64,000 nucleotides of DNA, taken from positions 744,001 through 808,000 of the forward strand of contig NZ_FNSR01000003.1 in assembly GCF_900104845.1 (NCBI RefSeq). The letters run 5' to 3'. This stretch comes from Paraburkholderia caballeronis (lineage in GTDB: Bacteria; Pseudomonadota; Gammaproteobacteria; Burkholderiales; Burkholderiaceae). Shown here one piece after another: positions 34,320-43,579 of this stretch (the first letter of the stretch is position 1; each line of letters begins with the position of its first letter). The position numbers and the translations under genes were made by a program. The notes beneath the pieces were generated by a model. It saw only the letters and a list, made by a program, of their open reading frames with translations. It ran no database searches and was not told the DNA's origin.

Positions 34320-35795
34320 ATGTGGCGGCAACTGCTGCCCGCGCGCGACGGCTCGCCATTGCAGGTCCAGCTACGCACGGCGCTCGTCAACGCGATGCTC
34401 GACGGCCGTCTGCCGATCGGACTGCGCCTGCCGTCCGGCCGCGAACTCGCGCAGCTTGCGCGGGTGTCGCGTAATACCGTCGTGCTGGTTTACGAACGGC
34501 TTGTCGCGGACGGTTATCTCGAAGCGCGCCCCCGCGCGGGATACTTCGTCAGCAATGGCGTCGAGCGCGCGGCCGTGCGCAGCGTGCCGTCGTACGATGC
34601 CCCCGATCCGCCCGACTGGGCCGCGCGCATGCAGACGAGCGTCGCCGCTCACCGCGCGCTGCGCTGGCTCGACCGTCCGGACGGCTGGCGGCGGTTCCGC
34701 TATCCGTTCGTGTTCGGGCAGTTCGATCCGAAGCTGTTTCCGCTCGCGGACTGGCGCGAATGCAATCGTCAGGCGCTGGAGGTGGCTGCTGTCGAAGCGT
34801 GGGGCCACGACGGCGAGGGCCACGATTCGCCGATCCTGATCGACCAGTTGATCCGGCGCGTGCTGCCGCGCCGGGGGATTGCCGTCACGCCCGACCAGAT
34901 ACTGCTGACGCTCGGCACGCAGCATGGTCTCTATCTGCTCGCGGAACTGTTCGCGGCGCCCGGCACGCGGCTCGGCATCGAGGATCCGGGCTATATGGAC
35001 GCGCGCAACATCTTCATGCGGCGCGGCGCGGACATCTCGCCGCAACCCGTGGACGCGCACGGGTTATGCGTGACCGATACGCTGGCGTCGTGCGATTACC
35101 TCTACTGCACGCCGAGTCATCAATGCCCGACCGGCGTGACGATGAGCACCGACCGCCGCGTCGCGTTGCTGGCGCACGCGGCGCGCCACGATCAGGTGAT
35201 CTTCGAGGACGACTACGATCCCGAGACGCAATACGTCGGGCAGCCGCTGCCGGCGCTCAAGGCGATCGACAAGTCCGGTCGTGTGATCTATCTGAGCAGC
35301 CTGTCGAAGATGCTCGCGCCCGGCCTGCGCATGGGCTATGTGGTCGCGCCCGCGGAGGTTATCGCGAAGCTGCGGGTGCTGCGGCGTCTGATGATCCGCC
35401 AGGCGCCCGGCAACAACCAGCACGCGGCGGCGCTGTTCATCCAGCAGGGCTATTACGACCGGCTGCTGCATCAGACGCGCGAGGCGCTGGCGGCGCGCGC
35501 CGCCGTGCTGACCGACGCGCTGGCGAAGCATCTGCCGGAGGCCGCATACGGCGTGCCGCACGGCGGCTCGTCGGTGTGGCTGCGCCTGCCGGGCCGTATC
35601 GATACGCTCGCGTTGCGTGCGGCGGCCATTGCACAGGGGCTGTGGTTCGATCCGGGCGAGCCGTTTTTCCACGAAGCGATGACCGAGCCGTGGATACGTG
35701 TCGGGTTTTCGTCGATTCCGCTGGAGCGGATCGCGCCCGGCATCGAAGTGCTTGCGCGGCTGGTGAATGCGCACGCGCGGCGTGGCGCGCGCTGA
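34320..35795 (+). CDS. tauR: MocR-type regulator, probable TauR
   Basis: The 491-residue protein has an N-terminal GntR winged helix (SPLQVQLRTALVNAMLDGRL near residue 12, then RVSRNTVVLVYERLVADGYL near 48) and a C-terminal aminotransferase-like domain. Its PLP lysine is in IYLSSLSKMLAPGLRMGY near residue 330. This is the MocR/TauR architecture, in which PLP and taurine switch the regulator. It diverges from the aminotransferase gene and precedes tauABC. The upstream GTG at 34295 is a possible alternative start. Confidence 0.82.
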   Translation: MWRQLLPARDGSPLQVQLRTALVNAMLDGRLPIGLRLPSGRELAQLARVSRNTVVLVYERLVADGYLEARPRAGYFVSNGVERAAVRSVPSYDAPDPPDWAARMQTSVAAHRALRWLDRPDGWRRFRYPFVFGQFDPKLFPLADWRECNRQALEVAAVEAWGHDGEGHDSPILIDQLIRRVLPRRGIAVTPDQILLTLGTQHGLYLLAELFAAPGTRLGIEDPGYMDARNIFMRRGADISPQPVDAHGLCVTDTLASCDYLYCTPSHQCPTGVTMSTDRRVALLAHAARHDQVIFEDDYDPETQYVGQPLPALKAIDKSGRVIYLSSLSKMLAPGLRMGYVVAPAEVIAKLRVLRRLMIRQAPGNNQHAAALFIQQGYYDRLLHQTREALAARAAVLTDALAKHLPEAAYGVPHGGSSVWLRLPGRIDTLALRAAAIAQGLWFDPGEPFFHEAMTEPWIRVGFSSIPLERIAPGIEVLARLVNAHARRGAR

Positions 35796-36108
35796 AAACG
35801 TTTCGGCTGGGCAGCGCGAGGCACCGGGATCGCGGTGGTGCATCGGCGCACAGCAAGAGGTCCGCACGGGGCCGGCTGCACTGCTTTAGCGCGGCACTGG
35901 CGGAACGCATGCGGATTCCAGACGCGTGGGGGCCATGTCGTCGCAACGTTCGCGCGGATGAAAGCCAGTCAAGGACGCAAGTTTGCCGCTGGACCAATCG
36001 ATATCCGGCGCTGGCACCATCGGCTGGTCGGAAACCTGCATTACCTCGATGCCATGGCGCGCTGCACCGCCATGCCGCCGACTCTTCCAGACAATCGAGG
36101 ATTATCGA
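35796..36108. other. Control region before tauA
   Basis: About 310 bases without a gene. It contains the CTGG direct repeats described separately at 35989-36022 and a GAGG ribosome-binding site before tauA. The remaining part shows nothing recognisable. Confidence 0.5.
35989..36022 (+). promoter_or_regulatory. Candidate TauR operator upstream of tauA
   Basis: CTGGACCAATCG at 35989-36000 and CTGGCACCATCG at 36011-36022 are direct repeats 22 bases apart (two helical turns). The second is identical to the 12-base word in the tpa-tauR gap, which strongly suggests one regulator for both promoters. Confidence 0.6.
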
Positions 36109-37167
36109 ATGAGACCATTCGTTGAACGTGTCATCTCCGCCGTGTCGGACATGGCAACGGGGCGTCGCCTTGCCCATGCCGTCGTTTCGCTCGCGGTCGC
36201 GTGCGTATCGGTGCACGCGCTGGCGGCCGACAAGGAAGTGACCATCGCCTATCAGGACATGATGGTGCCGTGGCGCTATGCGCAACAGGCCGACGAAGCC
36301 GCGAAGGAGACCGGCTACAAGGTCACGTATCGCAAGTTCGGCGGCGGGGGCGACGTGATCCGCGCGATGGCGTCGGGCAACGTGCAGCTTGGCGAGGCCG
36401 GTTCGAGTCCGGTTGCCGCCGGCTTGAGCCAGGGCCTGCCCATCGAACTGTTCTGGATCCTCGACAACATCAACGACGCGGAAGCGCTGGTGGCGCGCAA
36501 AGGTTCGGGCGTGACGACGGTCGCGCAACTGAAGGGCAAACGTCTCGGCGTGCCGTTCGTGTCGACCAGCCACTTCCATGCGCTGCTCGCGCTGAAGCAG
36601 GCCGGTCTGCAGCCGGGCGACGTCAAGGTGCTGAACATGCGTCCCGCCGAAATCGCCGCCGCGTGGGAGCGCGGCGACATCGATGCGGCCTACATCTGGA
36701 ATCCGGTGCTGCAGCGCGTGGAAGACAGCGGCACGGTTCTCACCACGTCGGGCAGGATCGCGAAGCAAACGGGGCTCGCGACCTTCGACGGCTTTGTCGT
36801 CAACCGCGACTGGGCCAAGGCCAATCCGGAGTTCATGACGGCGTTCGTGAAGATTCTCGCGAACGGGGACGCCGATTATCGCGCGCATCCTGATCAATGG
36901 CTGGGCGACACCGCGAAGGGGAAGGCGGTGGCGGCCGTGTCGGGCGGCGAGCCGAAGGACGTGGCGGCGTCGCTCGCGCTGTATCAGTTCCTGAGCCCGC
37001 AGCAGCAGGCGTCGAATGCCTGGCTGGGCGGCGGCAGCGCCGGCGGAGCAGCCCGGTCACTGCTCGCGACCGCGAACTTCCTGAAGGAACAAAAGACGCT
37101 GCAATCGACGCTGCCGGACTATTCGGTAGGCGTCACCGATCAATACGTGAAGGTTGCGGAAAAGTAG
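36109..37167 (+). CDS. tauA: Taurine ABC transporter binding protein TauA
   Basis: The 352-residue periplasmic protein has a signal peptide ending near VHALAA (residue 38). The mature part follows the TauA/SsuA family: KEVTIAYQDMMVPWRYAQQA near residue 41, GGGGDVIRAMASGNVQLGEAGSSP, KGKRLGVPFVSTSHFHALLA, and GDIDAAYIWNPVLQR. It captures taurine for TauBC. The context with TauR and the aminotransferase supports taurine rather than other sulfonates. Confidence 0.88.
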   Translation: MRPFVERVISAVSDMATGRRLAHAVVSLAVACVSVHALAADKEVTIAYQDMMVPWRYAQQADEAAKETGYKVTYRKFGGGGDVIRAMASGNVQLGEAGSSPVAAGLSQGLPIELFWILDNINDAEALVARKGSGVTTVAQLKGKRLGVPFVSTSHFHALLALKQAGLQPGDVKVLNMRPAEIAAAWERGDIDAAYIWNPVLQRVEDSGTVLTTSGRIAKQTGLATFDGFVVNRDWAKANPEFMTAFVKILANGDADYRAHPDQWLGDTAKGKAVAAVSGGEPKDVAASLALYQFLSPQQQASNAWLGGGSAGGAARSLLATANFLKEQKTLQSTLPDYSVGVTDQYVKVAEK

Positions 37168-37251
37168 CATCGGCACACGACGCCCATGCGCGGCACGGGT
37201 GGGCGCCGCGCGCCGCGTTCATTGCAACACTCTTGTCGGGATGGGCGAATC

Positions 37252-38040
37252 ATGCTGGAAATCAACCAACTGGCGGTCGAATATCGTTCGCGCAAAAGCG
37301 CGCCGCATCTTGCGCTCGATGACGTGTCGCTGTCCGTCGCGCCGGGCGAGTTCGTGGTTGCGCTCGGCGCGTCGGGTTGCGGCAAGACGACCTTGCTCAA
37401 CACGATTGCGGGTTTCGTCGCGCCTACGCGCGGCGAGGTGAGACTGAACGGCCAGCCAATCGACGGCCCCGGTCACGAGCGCGGCGTGGTGTTCCAGAAG
37501 CACGCGCTGATGCCATGGATGAACGTGATCGAGAACGTCGAATTCGGACTGCGCCTGCGCAAGATGCCGCTCGATGAGCGTCGGCGCATCGGTATGGAAT
37601 GCCTGCGCCGCGTCGGGCTTTCGCAGGTCGCGCAACGTCCCGTGTACGAACTGTCGGGCGGCATGCAGCAGCGCGTCGGCGTGGCCCGCGCGATCGCGTC
37701 GTCGCCGCAGGTGATGCTGCTCGACGAACCGCTCGGCGCGCTCGACGCGTTTACGCGCGAGTCGATTCAGGAACTGCTGCTGAACCTGTGGTCGGATGCG
37801 CAGCGGCTCTTTTTCTTCATCACGCACGATGTGGAGGAGGCGCTGTTTCTCGCGACGCGCCTGATCATCATGGCGCCGAACCCGGGGCGCATCGTGCATG
37901 AAATCGAGCTGCCGTTCAGCCGGGAATACATCGCGAATCGCGATGCTCGCGCGACCAAGGCCAGTGCGGCTTTCATCGCGATGCGCGAGCGCGTGCTCAC
38001 GATGATCCACGAAACGTCCGCGACAGAGGAGGTGCACTGA
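37252..38040 (+). CDS. tauB: Taurine ABC transporter ATPase TauB
   Basis: The 262-residue ATPase has Walker A LGASGCGKTTLL near residues 37-48, Q-loop VVFQKHALMPWMN near 78, signature LSGGMQQRVGVARAI near 131, Walker B VMLLDEPLGALDAF and H-loop FFITHDVEEA. It energises TauC. The ATG at 37252 is used because the upstream part lacks coding character. Its stop overlaps the tauC start by one base. Confidence 0.9.
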   Translation: MLEINQLAVEYRSRKSAPHLALDDVSLSVAPGEFVVALGASGCGKTTLLNTIAGFVAPTRGEVRLNGQPIDGPGHERGVVFQKHALMPWMNVIENVEFGLRLRKMPLDERRRIGMECLRRVGLSQVAQRPVYELSGGMQQRVGVARAIASSPQVMLLDEPLGALDAFTRESIQELLLNLWSDAQRLFFFITHDVEEALFLATRLIIMAPNPGRIVHEIELPFSREYIANRDARATKASAAFIAMRERVLTMIHETSATEEVH

Positions 38041-38936
38041 TGGCCGCGACCCAGGGCAGGACGCTGCGACGTGCAGGCGCGGAAGAGGGCGCGGGTTCAC
38101 AGGCCGGGCAGCACGCATCGGACAGCAGGCCGAAGAAGCGCAGGCGCAACAGCACCGGTTTGCCGGGTGAGGGAGAGACGTGGACGATCAGCGTCGCGAC
38201 AACCCTGGTCCTGTTTGCGCTGTGGTGGTGCGCGACGCACTTCGGCTGGATCAAGCCGCTCTTTCTGCCGTCGCCGGCGGCGACTTTCGACGCGTTCATC
38301 AGCGCGGTCAAGGGAGACACGCAGGGCAATACGCCGCTCGTCGAGCATGTGGAAATCAGCATCATCCGCGTGCTCGCCGCGTTCGTGCTCGCCGTGGTGA
38401 CGGCGGTGCCGATCGGCATCGCGATGGGGACGTCCCGCATCGCGCGCGGCATCGCCGATCCGTTGATCGAGTTCTACCGGCCGCTGCCGCCGCTCGCCTA
38501 TCTGCCGCTGATCGTGATCTGGCTCGGCATCGACGAGAGCGCGAAGATCACGCTGATCTTTCTCGCCTGTTTCGCGCCGCTGGCGATGTCGGCGAAGGCA
38601 GGCGTGCGCTCGGTGGCGATCGAGCAGATCAACGCGGCGCGCTCGCTCGGCGCGACGCGCTGGCAATTGCTCACGCTCGTCGTGCTGCCCGCCGCGTTGC
38701 CGGAAATCCTCACCGGCATGCGGATCGCGATCGGTTTCGGCTGGACCACGCTCGTCGCCGCCGAGATGGTCGCCGCGACGGCGGGCCTCGGCCAGATGGT
38801 GCTCAACGCGTCGAACTTCCTGCGCACCGACATCGTCATCATGGGCATCATCGTGATCGGCATACTGGCGTACTGCTTCGATCTGCTGATGCGGCGCGTC
38901 GAGACTGCGCTTACGCCGTGGAAGGGGAAGATGTGA
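38040..38936 (+). CDS. tauC: Taurine ABC transporter permease TauC
   Basis: The 298-residue inner-membrane permease has about six membrane segments starting near residue 50 (ISVATTLVLFALWWC). The EAA-type loop (INAARSLGATRWQLLTLVVLPAALPEILTG) lies near residues 195-225. The first 40 residues are a charged cytoplasmic leader with RPKKRRRN. The gene overlaps tauB and ends the taurine unit. Confidence 0.9.
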   Translation: MAATQGRTLRRAGAEEGAGSQAGQHASDSRPKKRRRNSTGLPGEGETWTISVATTLVLFALWWCATHFGWIKPLFLPSPAATFDAFISAVKGDTQGNTPLVEHVEISIIRVLAAFVLAVVTAVPIGIAMGTSRIARGIADPLIEFYRPLPPLAYLPLIVIWLGIDESAKITLIFLACFAPLAMSAKAGVRSVAIEQINAARSLGATRWQLLTLVVLPAALPEILTGMRIAIGFGWTTLVAAEMVAATAGLGQMVLNASNFLRTDIVIMGIIVIGILAYCFDLLMRRVETALTPWKGKM

Positions 38937-39232
38937 ATGAGGTCGCCACGGCATCTCTACGCCGGCCTCTTTCGAAAGAGAAACGGATAGCGCCCGGGAA
39001 ACTGACGCTGGTCTTTGTCGTAACGAGTCAGCACGCCATGCGTTCGGTAGTTGATATTCGGCGGTTGCCGTTGGCGTGGCATTCACAATCCAGCGTCGGC
39101 CCGGAATCGGCGTAGCGCTCGTTCATCGCCGGCGCTCCCTGATGGATGTCCGGCGTTCAAACTATCTAAAACACGACATTTCTATTTAGCGGAAACCCGA
39201 CATTTCTATTTGGGACATGTCGAGGCCATTCT
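38937..39232. other. Intergenic stretch left of the IS
   Basis: No gene is visible. The right half contains two direct copies of CGACATTTCTATTT (listed separately). The left half shows nothing recognisable. Confidence 0.45.
39174..39211 (+). repeat. Tandem IS-end-like motifs CGACATTTCTATTT
   Basis: Two copies, at 39174-39187 and 39198-39211, are spaced 24 bases apart. The right end of the neighbouring IS has a similar pair also 24 bases apart. These outer copies point in the wrong direction to be its left end. They look like the right end of a related, otherwise lost IS. Confidence 0.5.
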
Positions 39233-40787
39233 GAAGTGTCGTAGCGGCAGCAAAGTAGAAGTGTCGTCGCTGTGCCTTTGCTATCTCCTTGACTAGCTTT
39301 TGAGTACAGCGTCCTGGAGGCTGACTGTCGTTCTGCCAATCGCGGTGTTCAGATCCTCAACCGTGATCTCCCGCTGCTTCTTTGTCCCGGCCTTGCGCTC
39401 CTTCAGCTTCGGCGCCTGCCCCTGATTGGTCCGTGACGGCGAGCCTGACGCGCGCCGGTTATCGCGATCGGCCTGAACCAGTTGCGCGACCTGCAGCACG
39501 TGACCCAGCCGCTTGTGGTCGACGACCGCGCCCTGATCGATCTCCGAGAGCCGGTCATAAGGCGTGCAGGGAAGGGCGACACCGTCAGCGCGAATCTCGA
39601 TGCGACCGTCCGGATATTCATACACATCGATGTAGCGTCCGACCAGCCTGCGGTTCGCGTCCGTGTCTTCAAGCAGGTAGATCACCCGGTCGTACTGCAG
39701 CGTCAGCGAGCGCGTGACGCGCCGCGGTTCACGCCACGTCAGGATGGTGTCGAGATTCTCATCTGTGCGCAGCGGCCGGTGAGCATTGAACGCGCTGCGT
39801 GGTACCTTGCCAAAGCGCGTGTTGTAGTCGGCGATGAAGCGGGGCGCGTAAGCGTTGGCCGCTTCCCGCGTGTCGATCTGGCGTAACCGTAGTTCCTTCA
39901 CCAGGCGGTCCTGCAGCGTCAGGTTCGCGCGTTCAACACGCCCCTTGGCCTGGCTTGAATTTGCGCACAACCCGTCAATGTTCAGTTCGAACATCGCCCG
40001 GCCAAAGTGCGTCACACCTTTGCCTCCCGTGGTCGCCGTCTGCGTCGAGCGGAATACGCTCGCCTTGTCGCTGTAGAACGCGACTGGCTTGCCGTGCAGC
40101 TCCAGATACGCCCGTGTCGCCTCGAAGTAGCTGAAAGTCGATTCGGTCGCCGTGAAATGCAGCGCCATGATCCGGCTGGTGGCGTCGTCCACATAGACCA
40201 GCAGCGTGCACGCCGGCGCCCGCTCCTCAAACCAGCGATGATCGCTGCCATCGATCTGGATCAGTTCGCCCAGACACGATCGCCGCGCCCGTGGCTGGTA
40301 GATCTTCGGTGGCCGCTGCCGGCGTGGAATCCACAGTCCGACCTCCGTCATCAGGTGACGCACCGTTTCCTTCGACAGCACCAGCCCATGACATTCGCGC
40401 AGATTCTCGCACGCCAGCGTCGGGCCAAAATCCGGGTAACAATCCCGAATCAGGTTCAACGCGCGCTCGGCCACGCCATCTGCCAACTGGTAGTTGCTCG
40501 GATGCCCACGATGCCGTGACAGCAGTCCCGAGGCGCCCTGGCTGCGATAGCGCACCGTCAGCCGCTCAACCTGGCGCCGGCTCAGATGGAGCCGCTCAGC
40601 GGCCTGCCACGTCATCAGCAGCCCATCGGCCAGCGACTGGATTGTCCTGAGCCGGTCTACCTCGCGCATCGTCATGGTGATTGTCCCGGATGTCGTCATG
40701 CGAGCCTCCCATCAAAGGTCAGCCAGCATGACATGCGACGTTTCAGCTTTGCCCAGATACGACATTACAGCTTTGCCGCAACACTAA
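39233..40787 (-). mobile_element. IS1202-like (ISNCY) insertion sequence
   Basis: The element has one transposase gene and repeated end motifs. On the left, GAAGTGTCG is at 39233-39241 and 39258-39266. On the right, the matching inverted motifs CGACGTTTCAGCTTTGCC at 40736-40753 and CGACATTACAGCTTTGCC at 40760-40777 face inward. Boundaries are approximate, within about 15 bases. I could not see a long target duplication of the kind IS1202 makes. Confidence 0.7.
39293..40699 (-). CDS. ISNCY (IS1202-like) transposase
   Basis: The 468-residue transposase has an N-terminal helix-turn-helix (LLMTWQAAERLHLSRRQVER near residue 28) and an rve/DDE integrase core. Likely acids are Asp in IQIDGSDHRW (near residue 148), Asp in FYSDKASVF (near 208) and Glu in KGRVERANL (near 252). 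The reading frame is intact, so the element may be active. The C-terminal 70 residues are lysine and arginine rich. Confidence 0.9.
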   Translation of the reverse strand: MTTSGTITMTMREVDRLRTIQSLADGLLMTWQAAERLHLSRRQVERLTVRYRSQGASGLLSRHRGHPSNYQLADGVAERALNLIRDCYPDFGPTLACENLRECHGLVLSKETVRHLMTEVGLWIPRRQRPPKIYQPRARRSCLGELIQIDGSDHRWFEERAPACTLLVYVDDATSRIMALHFTATESTFSYFEATRAYLELHGKPVAFYSDKASVFRSTQTATTGGKGVTHFGRAMFELNIDGLCANSSQAKGRVERANLTLQDRLVKELRLRQIDTREAANAYAPRFIADYNTRFGKVPRSAFNAHRPLRTDENLDTILTWREPRRVTRSLTLQYDRVIYLLEDTDANRRLVGRYIDVYEYPDGRIEIRADGVALPCTPYDRLSEIDQGAVVDHKRLGHVLQVAQLVQADRDNRRASGSPSRTNQGQAPKLKERKAGTKKQREITVEDLNTAIGRTTVSLQDAVLKS

Positions 40788-40889
40788 AAATATCGATAAT
40801 TTATATTATGTAATATTATTCCAGCGCCCGACACATCGCGCATAGCCGAAACTCATCGGCATGGGATTGCATGAAGGCGTACCTTGCCT

Positions 40890-41843
40890 TTACCCCTTGG
40901 CAAAGATGCCCGCTGCGCCTGGTTCAAGGAACATCCCGAGATCGCTGGCCGCCTCGGCGAATCGTTCGACCAGGAAATCCAGCAGCACACGCACTCGCGG
41001 CGCCATGTACCGGGTATGCGGATAAAGCGCATGCACCGGAACGTGAGGGGTATTCCACTCGGGCAGCAGGATCGTAAGCCGTCCCGCCTGAAGATCGGCG
41101 CCGATGTCCCAGATCGATTTCATCGCGATGCCATAACCGTCCACTGCCCATTCGCGCGCCAGCGCGCCGTCATTGGTCTCGCGTGCCGTCGACAGCGGCA
41201 CCACATACGTTTCCGTCTCGTCGCCGCGGCTGAAGCGCCATTCGTTCGCTGACGACGCCCCCGTACCCAGCACGATGCAGTCGAAACGTCCCAGATCGCG
41301 CGGATGCTCGGGCGCGCCGTTCGTCGCCACATAAGCGGGCGACGCGCAAAGCACCCGACGGTTCGGCGCGAGGCGCCGCGCGACCAGCGAACTGTCAGGC
41401 GGCACGCCGAAACGGATCGCGAGGTCGATATCGTCGTGCAGCAGGTTCGACAGCGAATCGGACAGCACGACCGACAGAACCACCTCCGGATGCTGCCGGT
41501 TGAATGCGTCGAGCCACGCCTTGAGGACATGACGGCCGAAGTCCGAGGTCGCGGCAATGCGCACCTTGCCCCGCACGATGCTCCTTCCCGCCTGCAGCGC
41601 CGTGTGCGCATCCTCCAGCGCCTGGACCGCCTGCTGGCAATGAACGAGATAGGTGCGCCCCTCCTCCGTCAGACGCAACTGCCGCGTTGTCCGCTCGAAC
41701 AACCGCGTGTTCAGGTGCGCTTCGAGCCGGACCAGCCGCGCGCTTGCCGCAGCCGGCGACAAGCCCAGCTTGCGCCCGGCAGCGGACAGGCTGCCCAGAC
41801 TGGCCGCTTCGACAAAGAGCCGGATATCGGCAAGGCTTTCCAC
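40890..41843 (-). CDS. LysR-family regulator of the OYE/SDR group
   Basis: The 317-residue protein starts MESLADIRLFVEAASLGSLS with the helix-turn-helix AGRKLGLSPAAASARLVRLEAHL near residues 22-44, followed by a substrate-binding domain. It diverges from the VOC/Old-Yellow-Enzyme/SDR genes and probably responds to an electrophile or enone-type compound they process. That role is inferred from neighbourhood. Confidence 0.88.
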   Translation of the reverse strand: MESLADIRLFVEAASLGSLSAAGRKLGLSPAAASARLVRLEAHLNTRLFERTTRQLRLTEEGRTYLVHCQQAVQALEDAHTALQAGRSIVRGKVRIAATSDFGRHVLKAWLDAFNRQHPEVVLSVVLSDSLSNLLHDDIDLAIRFGVPPDSSLVARRLAPNRRVLCASPAYVATNGAPEHPRDLGRFDCIVLGTGASSANEWRFSRGDETETYVVPLSTARETNDGALAREWAVDGYGIAMKSIWDIGADLQAGRLTILLPEWNTPHVPVHALYPHTRYMAPRVRVLLDFLVERFAEAASDLGMFLEPGAAGIFAKG

Positions 41844-41944
41844 GATATTTCCAGTTTTATTGAAAATGATTCAAATCTCAGCCCAATTATCAAAGCGCAG
41901 CCGTGTTTGCACAATGGGGCACTTCTTCAGTCAGCAACGCCGCC

Positions 41945-42322
41945 ATGCAACTCGACCACGCCACCATCGTCACGCCGGACCTCGCAGCCACTGTGCTTTT
42001 TTTCACGCGCGTGGCGGGGCTGACCGACGGACCGCGTCCGCCGTTCGGCGTGCCGGGCCACTGGCTATACAGCGATCGACGTCCGGTATTGCATCTCGTG
42101 CAGGCGACGCTTGCCGGCCGGGACGAACGCTCGGCCTCGCGCATCGACCACATTGCATTTCGTGTGGGCAGCGCCGGCGAATGGTCGTCGCTGATCGAGC
42201 GCCTGAACCGGGACGGCATCGCCTATCAGATCGCCCATGTCCCGCTGACCGGCGAGCGCCAGTTGTTCGTCCGGCTGGCGACCAGCATCGTTATCGAATT
42301 CGTGGGCGCGCTGGCTCCCTGA
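41945..42322 (+). CDS. VOC-superfamily (glyoxalase-like) protein
   Basis: The 125-residue protein has the beta-alpha-beta-beta-beta pattern of VOC proteins: MQLDHATIVTPDLAATVLFF at the start, HWLYSDRRPVLHLVQA near residue 39, SRIDHIAFRVGSAGEW near 62, and ERQLFVRLATSIVIEF near 105. His4, His50, His65 or the acidic residue near 117 could form a metal site. It has no clear substrate and is likely cotranscribed with the next two genes. Confidence 0.85.
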   Translation: MQLDHATIVTPDLAATVLFFTRVAGLTDGPRPPFGVPGHWLYSDRRPVLHLVQATLAGRDERSASRIDHIAFRVGSAGEWSSLIERLNRDGIAYQIAHVPLTGERQLFVRLATSIVIEFVGALAP

Positions 42323-42368
42323 ACCGCCCCAACCTTTTCATCGACCGACTCATCCGGAGATTGCCACC

Positions 42369-43511
42369 ATGACGTCCCCCGCTTCACCGCTATTCACGCC
42401 GACTACCGTTGCCGGCCTCCCGCTCCCGCACCGCATTGTCATGGCGCCGATGACGCGTGCCCGCAGCACGCAACCCGGCGACATTCCCAACGCGATGATG
42501 GCGGGTTATTACGCGCAGCGCGCCGGTGCGGCGTTGATCGTCACCGAGGCGACGCAGATTTCGCCGCAGGGCAAGGGTTATTCGTTCACGCCCGGCGTCT
42601 ACAGCGCGGATCAGGTTGCGGGGTGGAAACTCGTCACCGATGCGGTTCACGCGGCCGGCGGGCGGATCTTCCTGCAACTGTGGCACGTCGGGCGCATGTC
42701 GCATCCGGACTTCCACGGTGGCGAACTGCCGGTGGCTCCGTCCGCGGTGCCATTCGACGGTTCGATCTGGAAAGTCGATCCGGCAACGGGCGTGGGCGCG
42801 ATGGTCGCGTGCCCGACGCCGCGCGCGCTGTCCATCGAGGAGATTCACGGCATCGTGGCCGACTTCCGGCACGCGGCGCGCAATGCGATGGCCGCGGGTT
42901 TCGACGGCGTGGAAATTCATGGCGCGAACGGTTATCTGATCGACCAGTTCCTGCGTACGACGTCGAACCTGCGCACCGACGAATACGGCGGTTCACGCGA
43001 AAACCGTCTGCGCTTTCTGATGGACGTCGTCAACGCGGTGGCCGACGAGGTCGGCGCCGAACGCACCGCCATCCGCCTCGCGCCGTTCCTGACCGCGCGC
43101 GGCATGAACTGCCCGGACATCCCGCCGACGATGCTCGAAGCCGCCGGGTTCCTGCAGTGGCGCGGCATCGGTTATCTGCATCTCGTCGAAGCCGACTGGG
43201 ACGATGCCCCGCAATTCACCGAAGCGTTCCGTCAGGACATCCGCGGGCGCTTCACGCGCCCGATCATCGTCGCCGGCAAGTACGACAAGGCGCGCGCCGA
43301 ATGGGTTTTGTCGAAAGGTTATGCCGATCTCGTTGCATTCGGCCGGCCGTTCGTCGCGAACCCGGACCTCCCGCGCCGCCTGGCGGAGAACCTGCCGCTG
43401 GCCGACTTCGACGGCAGCACGCTCTTCGGCGGCACGGAGCACGGCTATAGCGACTACCCGGACTGGGCCGACGAAGACGCCGCAACGAAGCACAACGCGA
43501 TTGTCTCGTGA
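42369..43511 (+). CDS. Old Yellow Enzyme family flavoprotein
   Basis: The 380-residue enzyme is an OYE-type ene-reductase binding FMN. It shows LPHRIVMAPMTRARS near residue 19, FLQLWHVGRMSHPDF near residue 102, FDGVEIHGANGYLIDQFLR near 178 with the active-site His-x-x-Asn pair, RTDEYGGSRENRLRF near 203 and FGRPFVANPDLPRRL near residue 324. It probably reduces activated double bonds or nitro compounds with NAD(P)H. Confidence 0.93.
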   Translation: MTSPASPLFTPTTVAGLPLPHRIVMAPMTRARSTQPGDIPNAMMAGYYAQRAGAALIVTEATQISPQGKGYSFTPGVYSADQVAGWKLVTDAVHAAGGRIFLQLWHVGRMSHPDFHGGELPVAPSAVPFDGSIWKVDPATGVGAMVACPTPRALSIEEIHGIVADFRHAARNAMAAGFDGVEIHGANGYLIDQFLRTTSNLRTDEYGGSRENRLRFLMDVVNAVADEVGAERTAIRLAPFLTARGMNCPDIPPTMLEAAGFLQWRGIGYLHLVEADWDDAPQFTEAFRQDIRGRFTRPIIVAGKYDKARAEWVLSKGYADLVAFGRPFVANPDLPRRLAENLPLADFDGSTLFGGTEHGYSDYPDWADEDAATKHNAIVS

Positions 43512-43579
43512 GCGAGCGCGCCGCATCACCGTTCGGTCCACAATGGATCAACCCGTAACCTGAACAGGAAATCCGCATC

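Noticed and set aside
35835..36125. Possible 96-residue gene before tauA
   Set aside because: It overlaps the candidate TauR repeats and the tauA start and has no recognisable pattern.
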